Source: Lysinibacillus piscis
GTDB taxonomy: Bacteria > Bacillota > Bacilli > Bacillales_A > Planococcaceae
DNA: 64,000 bases
Direction: 5' to 3'
NCBI RefSeq assembly: GCF_026012395.1
Contig: NZ_BRZA01000003.1
Span: forward strand, 124,001-188,000
Shown here: positions 31,134 to 41,760 of the stretch, in pieces
Position numbering within the stretch: the first letter of the stretch is position 1
Layout of the letters: each line of letters begins with the position of its first letter
Notes under the pieces: generated by a model
Databases searched by the model: none
The model's input: the letters and a program-made list of their open reading frames with translations, nothing else
What the model was told of the DNA's origin: nothing
Made by a program: the position numbers and the translations under genes

Positions 31134-32394
31134 CAAACAATTTTTACAAATAGTTCTTGGGCATATTCGCTCTAAAGAAGCTAAACAACATGTACAAACA
31201 GAGCTGTCACAGCATATACAAAAAAACAAGGAAGTATGGTTAACACAGGGGTATAATGAGGAGGAGGCAGAAAAAAAGGCCGTCCTTGCTATGGGACCAC
31301 CTACCACATTAGGAAAATCACTTAACCGTGTACATAAACAAAAAATCGATTGGCTACTGTTAGTTATTTTTGGGGCGATACTTCTACTGGGCTTTTTACC
31401 GTTATTAACATTAGATGTCGAGCTTGACCAACAGCTCCTTATCCGCAATAAAATCGTGCATGTTCTTGTAAGCTTTAGCATTGTGCTTGGCATGATGTTT
31501 ATCGACTTTCGCAAATGGGCTGGCTGGGGCTATGTATTTTACGGTTTAGGTATGGGGTTTCTAATTTTACTTACCTTCTTTAGTACACACCATATCAATG
31601 GAGAGCCATTCTTTTTTAGGCTAAATGCATGGTTTACACTACCACTATTTTGTCTCGCTTGGGCAGCATTGTTAGCAAAGAAAGATTTTCCGCTGTGGCA
31701 GCTAGGTATCTTTGTATTTGGTTCCCTTATGCTCTTTAGTTTTGTGGCAAATTTGAATGTGTTGTTACTATACTTAGCGCTATTATTTGTACTGTTCTCT
31801 AGTAGTGCTTTATCAAAAAAGAAAAAAGCTATTATAGTAAGCTGTTCCATCCTACTTGTAGTAAGTATTACTTTATATCTCGTCATCAACTATCGAAATG
31901 GCTCCATCGCAACATACCAACTTGCTCGTTTTTGGGCATTCCTTGACCCATATGCATATGGAGATACAGAAGGATTCCTATATGTACGATTTGCCGATAT
32001 TATTCGTCAGGCACATTGGTTTGGCAGTGGTTCAACCTTTATTTTACATGAAGCACATACAGATTTTGTATTAGTACATCTTATTCAATCCTTTGGGCTT
32101 GCTACAGCACTAGGCATCGTGGTACTGCTATTTGTTGTTCTCTATCGTTGTATTCGTATTGCTACAAACATTCACCACCATTTTGGGCGATTATTAGTTG
32201 TAGGGGCATTGACACTATTCGCTATGCAGCTACTTTATTCAATAGCTATGACCTTTGGAATTGTACCTATCACATCCTTTTCACTTCCATTTATCAGCTA
32301 TGGTCTTAGTACAACTATATTGAACGCATTTTTTATCGGCATTGCCTTAAGTGTTTATCGCCATCAACATAGGCAATTCCCTTCTATTTCATAA
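31126..32394 (+). CDS. SEDS (FtsW/RodA/SpoVE) family protein with helical prefix
   Basis: A 422-aa membrane protein. Residues 1-70 form a soluble helical prefix (NEEEAEKKAVLAMGPPTTLG) of the permease-prefix/HAAS kind that often accompanies PadR regulators. About ten transmembrane helices follow with SEDS hallmarks: HTDFVLVHLIQSFG in the outer loop (the catalytic-type Asp) and PFISYGLSTT near the end. SEDS proteins polymerise peptidoglycan glycan strands or act with a class B PBP; no PBP gene is near. ATG 31126 follows AAGGAGGG. Function in this operon is inferred to be envelope-related. Confidence 0.82.
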   Translation: MNSKQFLQIVLGHIRSKEAKQHVQTELSQHIQKNKEVWLTQGYNEEEAEKKAVLAMGPPTTLGKSLNRVHKQKIDWLLLVIFGAILLLGFLPLLTLDVELDQQLLIRNKIVHVLVSFSIVLGMMFIDFRKWAGWGYVFYGLGMGFLILLTFFSTHHINGEPFFFRLNAWFTLPLFCLAWAALLAKKDFPLWQLGIFVFGSLMLFSFVANLNVLLLYLALLFVLFSSSALSKKKKAIIVSCSILLVVSITLYLVINYRNGSIATYQLARFWAFLDPYAYGDTEGFLYVRFADIIRQAHWFGSGSTFILHEAHTDFVLVHLIQSFGLATALGIVVLLFVVLYRCIRIATNIHHHFGRLLVVGALTLFAMQLLYSIAMTFGIVPITSFSLPFISYGLSTTILNAFFIGIALSVYRHQHRQFPSIS

Positions 32395-32399
32395 TACAC

Positions 32400-32431
32400 A
32401 GTCCTCCATTGGTATCAAAGAATGGAGGACT
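32400..32431. terminator. Terminator
   Basis: AGTCCTCCATT pairs with AATGGAGGACT (11 bp), 10-nt loop; separates the sigma operon from the convergent sugar kinase. The T-tract is weak. Confidence 0.6.
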
Positions 32432-32442
32432 TAAGTTATTTA

Positions 32443-33321
32443 TTACTGCATCTTTTGAAAATGATAAAATGCGCCAAGCAGACCTGCATCATTGCGATAA
32501 TGACATGGCTCCACAGGTATCTTAAAGGCCTGCCACAGCTCATACTTCTCTAACTGTCGATTGATTTCCTCAAGTAAATAGGTTTGTGCACTTACACCGC
32601 CACCAATTAATATTTTTTCTGGATTCAACGTCACCGCTAGATTATAAACGCCTCGGCTAATATGCTGAATCCATTGATCTACAAGCTCCTTCACTGCCGT
32701 ATCTGTCATGGCCTCTGCAAAAATCTGTGCTCCTTCCACATGCCCCTGTACTTTTTTATAAGCTTTATAAGTAAACAGTAGCTTAGAAAATGATGCTGTC
32801 ACATGCATGTCAAGCATACACTCACTGTGAAAAGCTGTAAGCATCGCACCATACTCTCCCGCTCGATAACGATACCCACGATAAATATCTCCATTTAAAT
32901 AGAGCCCTCCACCAATACCTGTTCCAATTGTCATACAAACGAAATTTTGACATTCCTGCGCATTACCACTGATTTTTTCAGCTAAGGCTACACAATTTCC
33001 ATCGTTCTCAATTTCTACGGGTAATGAAAACTCTGCCTCTAACAACTGTTTCATATTTTGTCCATCTAAAGCGGTAATCGCACCCGCTCTTTCCAAGTAA
33101 CCTGTGTCAATATCCACATAACCTGGCATACTGATGGCAATACCAGCTATATCATGATTCTGTTGATAATTCCGAATTGTTAGTAGCATATTATCAAGAA
33201 ATACAGCTAAATTATCCCTTACCGTTTTATACGCATCCTTCGTCAGTAATTCGCCATTTGCGTTGATAATACCGTGCTTTATTTTTGTACCACCACAGTC
33301 AAAAACGATATATTTTGTCAT
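32443..33321 (-). CDS. bglK: ROK-family sugar kinase, beta-glucoside kinase-like
   Basis: A 292-aa ROK protein. The ATP phosphate-binding motif is FDCGGTKIKHGI (residues 7-18) and the catalytic Asp lies in VEIENDGNCVALAE (about 100-113). The zinc-binding HC-rich motif of classical ROK glucokinases is missing, as in the BglK-like subgroup. It is the last gene of the cellobiose PTS cluster and may phosphorylate glucose or beta-glucosides released by the phospho-glucosidases. The ATG follows GGGAGGATG. Confidence 0.85.
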   Translation of the reverse strand: MTKYIVFDCGGTKIKHGIINANGELLTKDAYKTVRDNLAVFLDNMLLTIRNYQQNHDIAGIAISMPGYVDIDTGYLERAGAITALDGQNMKQLLEAEFSLPVEIENDGNCVALAEKISGNAQECQNFVCMTIGTGIGGGLYLNGDIYRGYRYRAGEYGAMLTAFHSECMLDMHVTASFSKLLFTYKAYKKVQGHVEGAQIFAEAMTDTAVKELVDQWIQHISRGVYNLAVTLNPEKILIGGGVSAQTYLLEEINRQLEKYELWQAFKIPVEPCHYRNDAGLLGAFYHFQKMQ

Positions 33322-33374
33322 TTAAGCATCCTCCCACAAAAAAGGAGTCTTCAATAAGACCCCTTTCCATTTGA

Positions 33375-33608
33375 TTACGCTAGTTGAATAGCATAAGATA
33401 AAGCCGCTCCATGAGGTGTTTTCTTGAAAATCTCTTTTACATACCTTACCGTCTCATCCTCTGTTAAAGCAGTTTCTACCACTATATACATATCGACTTT
33501 ATTTAATTGCTCAACATTTACTTTTATTTGTGCATCCTCATACATATTAAAAAAGTCATGTAAAAATTTAATTTGTCCTGCCATAATACGAATTTTATGC
33601 TGATTCAA
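33375..33608 (-). CDS. Small protein of unknown function in PTS operon (77 aa)
   Basis: A 77-aa cytoplasmic protein with an alternating helix/strand pattern (DMYIVVETALTEDETVRYV). No family is recognised. It starts with TTG behind AAGGAGAACAAGG and lies between the EIIC gene and the ROK kinase, 23 bp from celB, so it is probably co-expressed and may modulate the PTS or the kinase. Confidence 0.55.
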   Translation of the reverse strand: MNQHKIRIMAGQIKFLHDFFNMYEDAQIKVNVEQLNKVDMYIVVETALTEDETVRYVKEIFKKTPHGAALSYAIQLA

Positions 33609-33630
33609 TGACCTTGTTCTCCTTCATAGC

Positions 33631-34950
33631 TTATTTTTGAACTACGTCAGCTGCTTTATTTGCTGCCATGACAAATGGTAAGTAAATTAATGTTGAAACA
33701 GCTAAACATACGAATCCAATCACTAATGCTAACCAATTTCCACCTGTACCTAAGAAGGCAATTAGTGGGCCTGGTGTTGTCCAAGGAACTGAATAGGCAA
33801 TAGGTGGAATCAGCCCAAAATGAATAGCCGACCAGCCAATTAAAATATTAACAATCGGTGCTAATACAAATGGAATAATCAAGATTGGATTTAATACGAC
33901 TGGTAATCCAAAAATAATTGGTTCATTAATATTAAACAGCCCTGGTGCTAATGATAATTTACCAATATCACGATAATCTTTTCTTCTAGATACGATGAAG
34001 ACAGCAATTAATAGCCCCAATGTCATACCAGAACCGCCATAGTTGGCAAATGCATCATTGATTGCCCATGAAATTTCATATGGCGCTCCCCAAGCAGAGC
34101 CATTTGCTGCAACATAATTTAAGTTTTCTAAGTTGGCTTCTGTAAACATCGCCTCACGAATAGCTGCGATTGTATTTGGACCATGGATACCAAATATCCA
34201 TAATAAATTGGAAACAAAGGCTAAAATAATAATAGACCATACACTACTTGTCCCTAATTGCTTTAATGGTGTTTGCAACACTGTATAAATTAATTGATGT
34301 AAACCTGCTGGATAAACAGCGTTAATGATAGCGTTGGCAATAGCAAATAAAATAGTAATAATAATAATCGGGAATAATACCTTAAACGTACGTGCAACGG
34401 CTGGTGGTACGGAAGCAGGCATTTTAATCTGTAGTTTTTCAGATTTAGATAATCGACTAAAGATTTCACCAACCAATAAACCAACAATAAGAGCAACGAA
34501 TAACCCTTGTGCACCTAGCCATTGTGCTGTTAGTAAACTTGCTCCATCCACATTTTGATATGGTGGATAAATAATAAAGAATGTTGATAAAGCTGTAATA
34601 CCACTTAATAGATCATCTGCCTTCAATTCAATCGCAATATTCCTTGCGACCAGAAAGACGATAAACATGGATAAAATATTGGTCGAACCATTAATAACAG
34701 GGATAAAGACAGATTGATATTCAGCTAAACTCGGAAATAGTTTGTGTAAAAATAGAATTTTAGCAATAAATCCATCTGGCGCTAAAATCGCAAAATTTAA
34801 AAGTAATACTAACGAGCCCGCCATTGTAATTGGAAATGATAAAATAAATGCATCCCGAATCGCTACAATATGCCTTTGGGAATTTAATTTCGTTGCAATA
34901 GGTACAAGAACTTTCTCCATACCTTTTTCAAAACTTGACATAAATGCCAT
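33631..34950 (-). CDS. celB: PTS EIIC component, lactose/cellobiose family
   Basis: A 439-aa membrane permease with about ten transmembrane helices. It opens with FEKGMEKVLVPIATKLNSQR, has FGIHGPNTIAAIREAM, and carries the family pattern LAPGLFNINEPIIFGLPVVL (substrate-binding Glu region). It imports a beta-diglucoside such as cellobiose while EIIB phosphorylates it. The EIIB and EIIA genes lie upstream in the same direction, EIIB 73 bp away. The ATG follows AAGGGGGAAGG. Confidence 0.9.
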   Translation of the reverse strand: MAFMSSFEKGMEKVLVPIATKLNSQRHIVAIRDAFILSFPITMAGSLVLLLNFAILAPDGFIAKILFLHKLFPSLAEYQSVFIPVINGSTNILSMFIVFLVARNIAIELKADDLLSGITALSTFFIIYPPYQNVDGASLLTAQWLGAQGLFVALIVGLLVGEIFSRLSKSEKLQIKMPASVPPAVARTFKVLFPIIIITILFAIANAIINAVYPAGLHQLIYTVLQTPLKQLGTSSVWSIIILAFVSNLLWIFGIHGPNTIAAIREAMFTEANLENLNYVAANGSAWGAPYEISWAINDAFANYGGSGMTLGLLIAVFIVSRRKDYRDIGKLSLAPGLFNINEPIIFGLPVVLNPILIIPFVLAPIVNILIGWSAIHFGLIPPIAYSVPWTTPGPLIAFLGTGGNWLALVIGFVCLAVSTLIYLPFVMAANKAADVVQK

Positions 34951-35023
34951 AAACCTTCCCCCTTATAAAATATAGTAGACTACATTATTTTCTGATTTTT
35001 CAGAATTTAAAGAGCGTATAAAT

Positions 35024-35329
35024 TTACCCCATTAACTCCAATGCGCGATTTAAAACAGCTTCACCATCCATTATTCCGTAAGATCGCATATCAATTACCT
35101 CAACAGGTATTCGACCTTTTACTAGCGCATCTACTTGTGATTTTTGATAGCGTACTTGTGGACCTAATAGCACAACGTGTACCTCATCAATAACAGAGCT
35201 TGCTTCTGAAACAGGCAAGGCATCAATTTCAATTTCGATGCCCTTATTTTGAGCAGCTTCCTTCATTTTATTTACCAATAGACTCGTAGACATCCCTGCA
35301 GCACATACTAATAGAATTTTTTTCATCAT
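35024..35329 (-). CDS. celA: PTS EIIB component, cellobiose type
   Basis: A 101-aa cytoplasmic protein with the phosphorylated cysteine in LLVCAAGMSTSLL (Cys about 9) and a Rossmann-like alternation through HVVLLGPQVRYQ. It passes phosphate from EIIA to the sugar at EIIC. The double ATG follows GAGGAGG. It lies 85 bp after EIIA and 73 bp before EIIC, matching a cel/lic-type operon of separate subunits. Confidence 0.9.
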   Translation of the reverse strand: MMKKILLVCAAGMSTSLLVNKMKEAAQNKGIEIEIDALPVSEASSVIDEVHVVLLGPQVRYQKSQVDALVKGRIPVEVIDMRSYGIMDGEAVLNRALELMG

Positions 35330-35414
35330 CCAGTTCCTCCTCGTTTACATCCATTTTTATGCGATATGTTAGTCAATACATGCATTAAATTTTTGAAAAT
35401 CCCTCCTTTATTTT

Positions 35415-35729
35415 TTAATGCTTTATTACCTTGTACAAATCGACAAATTCCCTAGCTAAATCCTTCACAGTCATTGCTGTCATTAAATGATCCTGTGCAT
35501 GTACCATTAGTAAGGATACTGTGTTTTCATTCCCTTGAATCTCTTCCTGAATTAACGCTGTTTGTACATGATGCGCTTCAAGGAGTGCTGCTTCAGCTTC
35601 TTGCAATTTTTCCTCAGCTCCTGCTACATCTCCCTGTTTGGCTAAAAAAATAGCCTCCATTGCAAAGCTTTTGCCATTTCCGCCATGCAAAATTATTTGA
35701 AATATCGTTTCTCCACTTATGTTAGCCAC
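35415..35729 (-). CDS. celC: PTS EIIA component, cellobiose/lactose type
   Basis: A 104-aa helical protein with the typical start [17 protein letters not shown] and the phospho-His region [14 protein letters not shown]. It receives phosphate from HPr and passes it to EIIB. The likely start is GTG at 35729, behind AAGTGGTG; two GTG codons further upstream have no site. It is the first gene of the operon, directly after a promoter overlapped by a cre site. Confidence 0.88.
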   Translation of the reverse strand: MANISGETIFQIILHGGNGKSFAMEAIFLAKQGDVAGAEEKLQEAEAALLEAHHVQTALIQEEIQGNENTVSLLMVHAQDHLMTAMTVKDLAREFVDLYKVIKH

Positions 35730-35804
35730 AAAAATCACCACTTTTCTAAATTTTTAGAATAATCAAGAGACATAACCGCTAAAGTAAGATATTCTACACT
35801 TTTT

Positions 35805-35867
35805 ATTATAAAATGTAAGCGCTTTAATTAAAGGTATCTTTTTTCCGTTAACCAACGGAAAAAGATA
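35805..35867 (-). promoter_or_regulatory. Promoter, cre site and inverted repeat of the cel operon
   Basis: On the minus strand a TATAAT -10 (plus 35805-35810) is preceded by a poor -35. A cre-like TGTAAGCGCTTTAA (plus 35814-35827) overlaps the core promoter, indicating CcpA repression. Just upstream, TATCTTTTTTCCGTT/AACGGAAAAAGATA (35835-35849 and 35854-35867) is a large inverted repeat where a PRD activator of the LicR/ManR type would be expected to bind. It could also act as terminator of the regulator gene. Confidence 0.6.
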
Positions 35868-35878
35868 TGTATAGCACT

Positions 35879-37798
35879 TTATGTTTGTAATAGTGCTATT
35901 ATTTCCTCTGGTGTCTGACTATCTAGAAGTTTTTGGATAGTAGATTTATTTTCAATGATAGCAATCAACTTCTTAAACATATTATCTAAATCCGTCGTAG
36001 AGCCTTGTTTAACATTTAATAAGCATACAAATTGCACCATTTTTTGCTCATGCCATTGAATAGGACGCTTTAAAGTGCATATCGTCCAAAAAGTCTCTGT
36101 CGTTACAGGCTTCATTGGATGTGGAATAGCCACTAAATTGCCATAGCTTGTTGGAGCAATCGCTTCTCTTTCTAAAACAAGCTCTACATAGTCTTTTGAC
36201 ACTAATTGCTGCCTATATAACTCATTACATAAAAAACGAATAACGCTTTCTTTATCTAACAAATCCTTTTTGAGAAATATTCTTGAAGCATGTGTATATA
36301 CCTTTGTCTCACTTGGATGTGCAACGATACTTTTCTGAATAGATTCAATATCCCTATCCTCTAAAAAAGTGCTCACCACGATCACCGGAATAGGTACATG
36401 TTCTTTTATCGGAATGGTGCTAATAATTAAATCCACCATTGCTAAGTCAACATTCATCAAATTATAGTAATTAATGGTATCGATAATCTCAATGTTATTT
36501 TCAAATAAATGTAGCAGTCGATAATACAATAATTTCGCACTACCCACACCCGAAGCACAAATAATCAATACTCGTTTTTTGTTATTTTTTGTAGCCTTTC
36601 TGCGTTCAAGTGCCACGCCAATATGAAGGGCAATATAAGCAATTTCATGCTCAGTCACTTCACTACCCAAATACTCCTCGATACACTTACTAGCAATCAC
36701 TGCCCCCTCAAACGCCATAGGGTATTTTTTCTTAATATCCTCTAATAAAGGATTGCGGATATTCATTTTATATCTTAGACGATTCATGGCTGGACGAATA
36801 TGTAATGTTAACGATTGGATAAATTCCATATCACCTTTTAAATTCCAATTTAGCTCCTGCTGTAATCTCTCCAATATATTTTGTACAATGCGTCCAACCT
36901 CATCAAATTCGCCATATTCGATTAACTCCTTTTGATGTAGTAGCTTTGTCCCTAATAAATGCACAATTATGTAATCTATTTCAGCAGCAGGAAAATCTAA
37001 TCCTGTATAGACTTCAACCTCTTGAATAATTTCACTCGCTACAATCCTTTCAAAAGGATAGTGTTCAATTAAGCCATCTTCAAACGGTTCAATTACAAAT
37101 TTTTCTTCAATTCGTTTACAAGCAATGGCAATATGTGTTGCTAAATTCTCTAGGGAAATATCTGAAATATCAATTTTATATTCACTAACTTTGGCAATCA
37201 GTATTTGTTTGATTTTTTGAATCAATTCAGGGTCAAACAAATACATCGTCCCACCATACAAATCAATATGTCGATTATTACTGAACAATGTATTGGATAA
37301 GCAAAGCCTTTTCATATATTCGTCGCCCTCTACTTTTGTACCGTAGTATGGACGATTCGTAAGCTTTAAATTGTATTTTTCAAGTATTTCACGCACGAAC
37401 TTTAAATCATTTTGCACAGTAGATAGGGACACAAACATTTCTTCTGTAAAACTATCTAATTTAATACAGTCTTTTTCTAATATGAGTCGTCTTAGCATAT
37501 ACAGCACACGATTTTGTTGATGAACAAAATCTTCTGCAAGGTCACTTGGATTATGGATCTGCTTGAGATGATTCACAAAAAAATTGATATCCTGTACTTT
37601 TAATTGATAGCCTTTTCCTCGAGTCGATTCAATAGCATCTTCATTTAACATGTATTCTTGCTGTATAAGCTTTATCTCTGTACGTACAGTTCGATCACTT
37701 ATGCCTAATTCTTTAGCCATCCATTCTGATGTTAGTGGCTCTTTTGCACTGGCTAACAATAATAAAATATCCCGTTGACGCTTTGAAATAATATTCAT
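35879..37798 (-). CDS. licR: PRD-domain transcriptional activator, LicR-like, with EIIB and EIIA modules
   Basis: A 639-aa regulator: helix-turn-helix at residues 1-60 (LTSEWMAKELGISDRTVRTE), second HTH region about 85-150, PRD1 about 190-290 (His in NLATHIAIACKR and IIVHLLG), PRD2 about 300-400 (SLTLHIRPAMNR, IALHIGVALE), an EIIB-like domain with Cys (IICASGVGSAKLL) and a C-terminal EIIA (AIPHPMKPV). PTS phosphorylation sets its activity: active when the sugar is present. It lies just upstream of the cel operon in the same direction. LicR (lichenan) and ManR are close relatives; the sugar is inferred. Confidence 0.88.
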   Translation of the reverse strand: MNIISKRQRDILLLLASAKEPLTSEWMAKELGISDRTVRTEIKLIQQEYMLNEDAIESTRGKGYQLKVQDINFFVNHLKQIHNPSDLAEDFVHQQNRVLYMLRRLILEKDCIKLDSFTEEMFVSLSTVQNDLKFVREILEKYNLKLTNRPYYGTKVEGDEYMKRLCLSNTLFSNNRHIDLYGGTMYLFDPELIQKIKQILIAKVSEYKIDISDISLENLATHIAIACKRIEEKFVIEPFEDGLIEHYPFERIVASEIIQEVEVYTGLDFPAAEIDYIIVHLLGTKLLHQKELIEYGEFDEVGRIVQNILERLQQELNWNLKGDMEFIQSLTLHIRPAMNRLRYKMNIRNPLLEDIKKKYPMAFEGAVIASKCIEEYLGSEVTEHEIAYIALHIGVALERRKATKNNKKRVLIICASGVGSAKLLYYRLLHLFENNIEIIDTINYYNLMNVDLAMVDLIISTIPIKEHVPIPVIVVSTFLEDRDIESIQKSIVAHPSETKVYTHASRIFLKKDLLDKESVIRFLCNELYRQQLVSKDYVELVLEREAIAPTSYGNLVAIPHPMKPVTTETFWTICTLKRPIQWHEQKMVQFVCLLNVKQGSTTDLDNMFKKLIAIIENKSTIQKLLDSQTPEEIIALLQT

Positions 37799-37924
37799 TA
37801 TCCAAATTCCTCCTTACTACAGTTATTCGCTCGACACATCCAAACATGATTTTTTTCGTCTATTTACTAGTATATCATTGCAGCCTATTTATATGTAAAC
37901 TCCCAGTCCTAGCAATACTTACAC

Positions 37925-37958
37925 AAAAAATCAACTTACACCTTTTATGTAAGCTGAC
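37925..37958 (-). terminator. Terminator of the GH1 gene
   Basis: On the minus strand TCAGCTTACA and TGTAAGTTGA pair with one G-U, followed by TTTTTT (plus 37925-37930). Confidence 0.7.
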
Positions 37959-37979
37959 TTTTTGAGCTACGTTATGCTT

Positions 37980-39416
<1,437 letters not shown>

Positions 39417-39447
39417 CTATAATCAATTACACTGAACCAAGATAAAA

Positions 39448-39471
39448 GGAGATACCCTTCAAGATATCTCC
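39448..39471 (-). terminator. Hairpin between GH4 and GH1 genes
   Basis: GGAGATA and TATCTCC form a 7-bp stem followed by TTTTATC on the minus strand; probably a partial terminator within the operon. Confidence 0.55.
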
Positions 39472-39486
39472 CCATCGTCCACTCTA

Positions 39487-40815
39487 TTACACTTCTACTT
39501 TTTGAAAGAATTTTGGTAAATGCTCTTTATGTGCCTCTAGCATTTCATCTAAAATTGCTTTACCAACTTTATCTGAAGGGACAAGTGGGTTAATCGTCAT
39601 TGCTAGTAATGCTGTATCATAATTACCTGTTACTGCCGCTTCAGCAGCTACTCGTTCAAATGATTTAATTTGCTGTACAAGCCCTCGTACTGCTACTGGT
39701 AAATCTCCAATAGCAAGTGGTTTTGGACCTTCTTTTGTAATGACACAGCTAATTTCAACCGCTGAATCATGTGGAATACTTGCAATAGCACCGTTGTTAA
39801 TCGTATTTACTGGCTGAATATCTCGTTTATCATTATAAATAGATGAAATTAAACGTACTGCTGCATCACTATAATATGCACCACCACGTTTTTCAAGCTG
39901 AGGTGGTTTAATATCTAAGTTAGGGTCTTTATATAATTCAAACAATTCATCTTCCAGTTTTTTCACAACTTCTGCTCTTGTTGTGCCCTCTTTGAAGTTT
40001 TTCAGTTCTTTTTCTAGCATTTCATCGGATTTATAGTAGTACATATGATATGGGCATGTTAAAACATTTAATGCACGAATGAATTCTGGCTCCCAACCTT
40101 GCCCCTCTATATTTTTCACGAAACTGCTATTCTCTGGATTTGTTAATAGCTCAATCACTTTGTCTTTTACACTTATACCGTCTACATAGACATCTAAGCC
40201 ATAAACCATATGATTCAATCCTGCAAAATCAACACGTACACGAGAATGATCTACCTCTAAAAGCTTCGCCACACCCATCTCAATACCAATTGGCACATTA
40301 CACAAGCCCACAACTTTGCGGTGGCTTGTGTAGCGTAGCACTGCCTCTGTTACCATACCAGCAGGATTTGTAAAGTTGATTAGCCAAGCATCTGGACATA
40401 GCTCTTGAATATCCTTAATAATATCCAAGATCACAGGAATTGTACGCAATCCTTTGAATAATCCACCTGGTCCATTTGTTTCTTGACCTAATACACCATG
40501 ACTTAATGGGATTCTTTCGTCTTTCGCACGAGCATCTAGTAAACCTACACGGAATTGTGTTGTAACAAAATCAGCATCTTTTAACGCCGCTCTTCTATCT
40601 AGCGTTAAATGTACCTCGATTGGTAAGCCTGCTTTTTCAATCATTCTTTTTGCTAAATTACCAACGATGTCCAATTTTTCTTTTCCTGCTTCAATATCTA
40701 CAAGCCACAGTTCTCTTACTGGTAATTCGTGATAACGTTTAATAAAACCTTCTACTAGCTCAGGAGTATAACTAGAACCTCCACCAATTGTTACAATTTT
40801 AATGCCTTTTGTCAT
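39487..40815 (-). CDS. licH: GH4 6-phospho-beta-glucosidase (LicH/CelF-like)
   Basis: A 442-aa NAD+- and metal-dependent glycosidase of family GH4. The dinucleotide-binding start KIVTIGGGSSYTPELVEGF, FRVGLLDARAKDE, NFTNPAGMVTEA, VVGLCNVPIG (metal-binding Cys) and FAGLNHMVYG (metal His) are all visible. LicH hydrolyses phosphorylated oligo-beta-glucosides by an oxidation-elimination route. The ATG follows CGGAGGTG. It is divergent from an RpiR regulator with 185 bp between them. Confidence 0.9.
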   Translation of the reverse strand: MTKGIKIVTIGGGSSYTPELVEGFIKRYHELPVRELWLVDIEAGKEKLDIVGNLAKRMIEKAGLPIEVHLTLDRRAALKDADFVTTQFRVGLLDARAKDERIPLSHGVLGQETNGPGGLFKGLRTIPVILDIIKDIQELCPDAWLINFTNPAGMVTEAVLRYTSHRKVVGLCNVPIGIEMGVAKLLEVDHSRVRVDFAGLNHMVYGLDVYVDGISVKDKVIELLTNPENSSFVKNIEGQGWEPEFIRALNVLTCPYHMYYYKSDEMLEKELKNFKEGTTRAEVVKKLEDELFELYKDPNLDIKPPQLEKRGGAYYSDAAVRLISSIYNDKRDIQPVNTINNGAIASIPHDSAVEISCVITKEGPKPLAIGDLPVAVRGLVQQIKSFERVAAEAAVTGNYDTALLAMTINPLVPSDKVGKAILDEMLEAHKEHLPKFFQKVEV

Positions 40816-41000
40816 AACTTACACACCTCCGAGTAATTTAACAACTGCATCCTTCTATACCTCTGATTGTAACGAGGTTCTATAAATTCGTAAATATCTA
40901 CAGCCTATCTAGTTTTTAGTAACAGCTAAAGGAATTTGTTTCGTAAATGTAACGTGTTGTGTCATAATAAATGTATGAATAAAGGGAGGTGCTACGATAA
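40816..41000. promoter_or_regulatory. Divergent control region of GH4 and RpiR genes
   Basis: Holds two copies of TTCGTAAAT (near 40888 and 40939) that could be RpiR half-sites, and a CATAAT -10-like sequence before the RpiR gene. These are candidates only. Confidence 0.3.
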
Positions 41001-41732
41001 ATGTTTACACCTGAAATCATTGCTTCATTTAATGAATTAGAAACTTCTTTATATAATTACATTTGCCAACATGGTGAAAAGGTTGCTTATATGCGGATTC
41101 GTGAGTTGGCAGACGAAACACATATGTCCACCTCTACTATTTTACGTTTTTGTAGAAAAATAAATTGCGAAGGTTTTTCTGAATTTAAAGTCAAACTCAA
41201 AATGCATTTGAATACCCAAAAGAAGATCATCCTACCAAGTGGACAACATGTTATCACTGAATTTTTTGAACGCACATTACAAAGTGGCATGGAAGATAAA
41301 ATTCAACAAGCGGCTGATTTAGTAGCACAGGCAGATAGTGTAATTTTTATCGGCTTGGGTAGCTCTGGCATTTTAGCTGAATATGGTGCACGTTATTTCT
41401 CAAGTATTGGTACACTATCTATGTATATTAAGGACCCTTTTTTCCCAATCCCTTCACAGCTATTGCACAATAGCGTGACAATTGCCTTGTCTGTATCTGG
41501 TGAAACAAGCTTTACCATTACACAGCTACATCAGCTTAAACAAAAGGGAAGTAAGTCTATTAGCCTCACAAACAATAAATATTCTTCTATTGCCAAAATT
41601 GCAGATATTAATATTTCTTATTATGTCACAGAAGAATGGTATGAAAATGCTAATATTACAACACAGGTTCCTGTGATGTATATTTTAGAAGCGATGGCAC
41701 GTGCAATTCAAAAAGTTAATCACAGTAATTGA
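41001..41732 (+). CDS. RpiR-family regulator with SIS domain
   Basis: A 243-aa protein: an N-terminal HTH_6 domain (ELADETHMSTSTILRFCRKI, about residues 33-52) and a SIS phosphosugar-binding domain (about 105-230; FIGLGSSGILAEYGARYF and ALSVSGETSFTI). RpiR regulators sense phosphorylated sugars. Its divergent position next to the GH4 gene suggests control of that gene by a phospho-beta-glucoside. The ATG follows GGGAGGTG. Confidence 0.88.
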   Translation: MFTPEIIASFNELETSLYNYICQHGEKVAYMRIRELADETHMSTSTILRFCRKINCEGFSEFKVKLKMHLNTQKKIILPSGQHVITEFFERTLQSGMEDKIQQAADLVAQADSVIFIGLGSSGILAEYGARYFSSIGTLSMYIKDPFFPIPSQLLHNSVTIALSVSGETSFTITQLHQLKQKGSKSISLTNNKYSSIAKIADINISYYVTEEWYENANITTQVPVMYILEAMARAIQKVNHSN

Positions 41733-41760
41733 ACCCCTGTTTTAGCAACAGAGGTTCTTT
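41731..41760. terminator. Bidirectional terminator
   Basis: GAACCcCTGTT pairs with AACAGaGGTTC (the middle C/A on the plus strand is G-U on the minus strand), followed by TTTATTAT. It overlaps the 3' end of the hydrolase gene. Confidence 0.7.
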
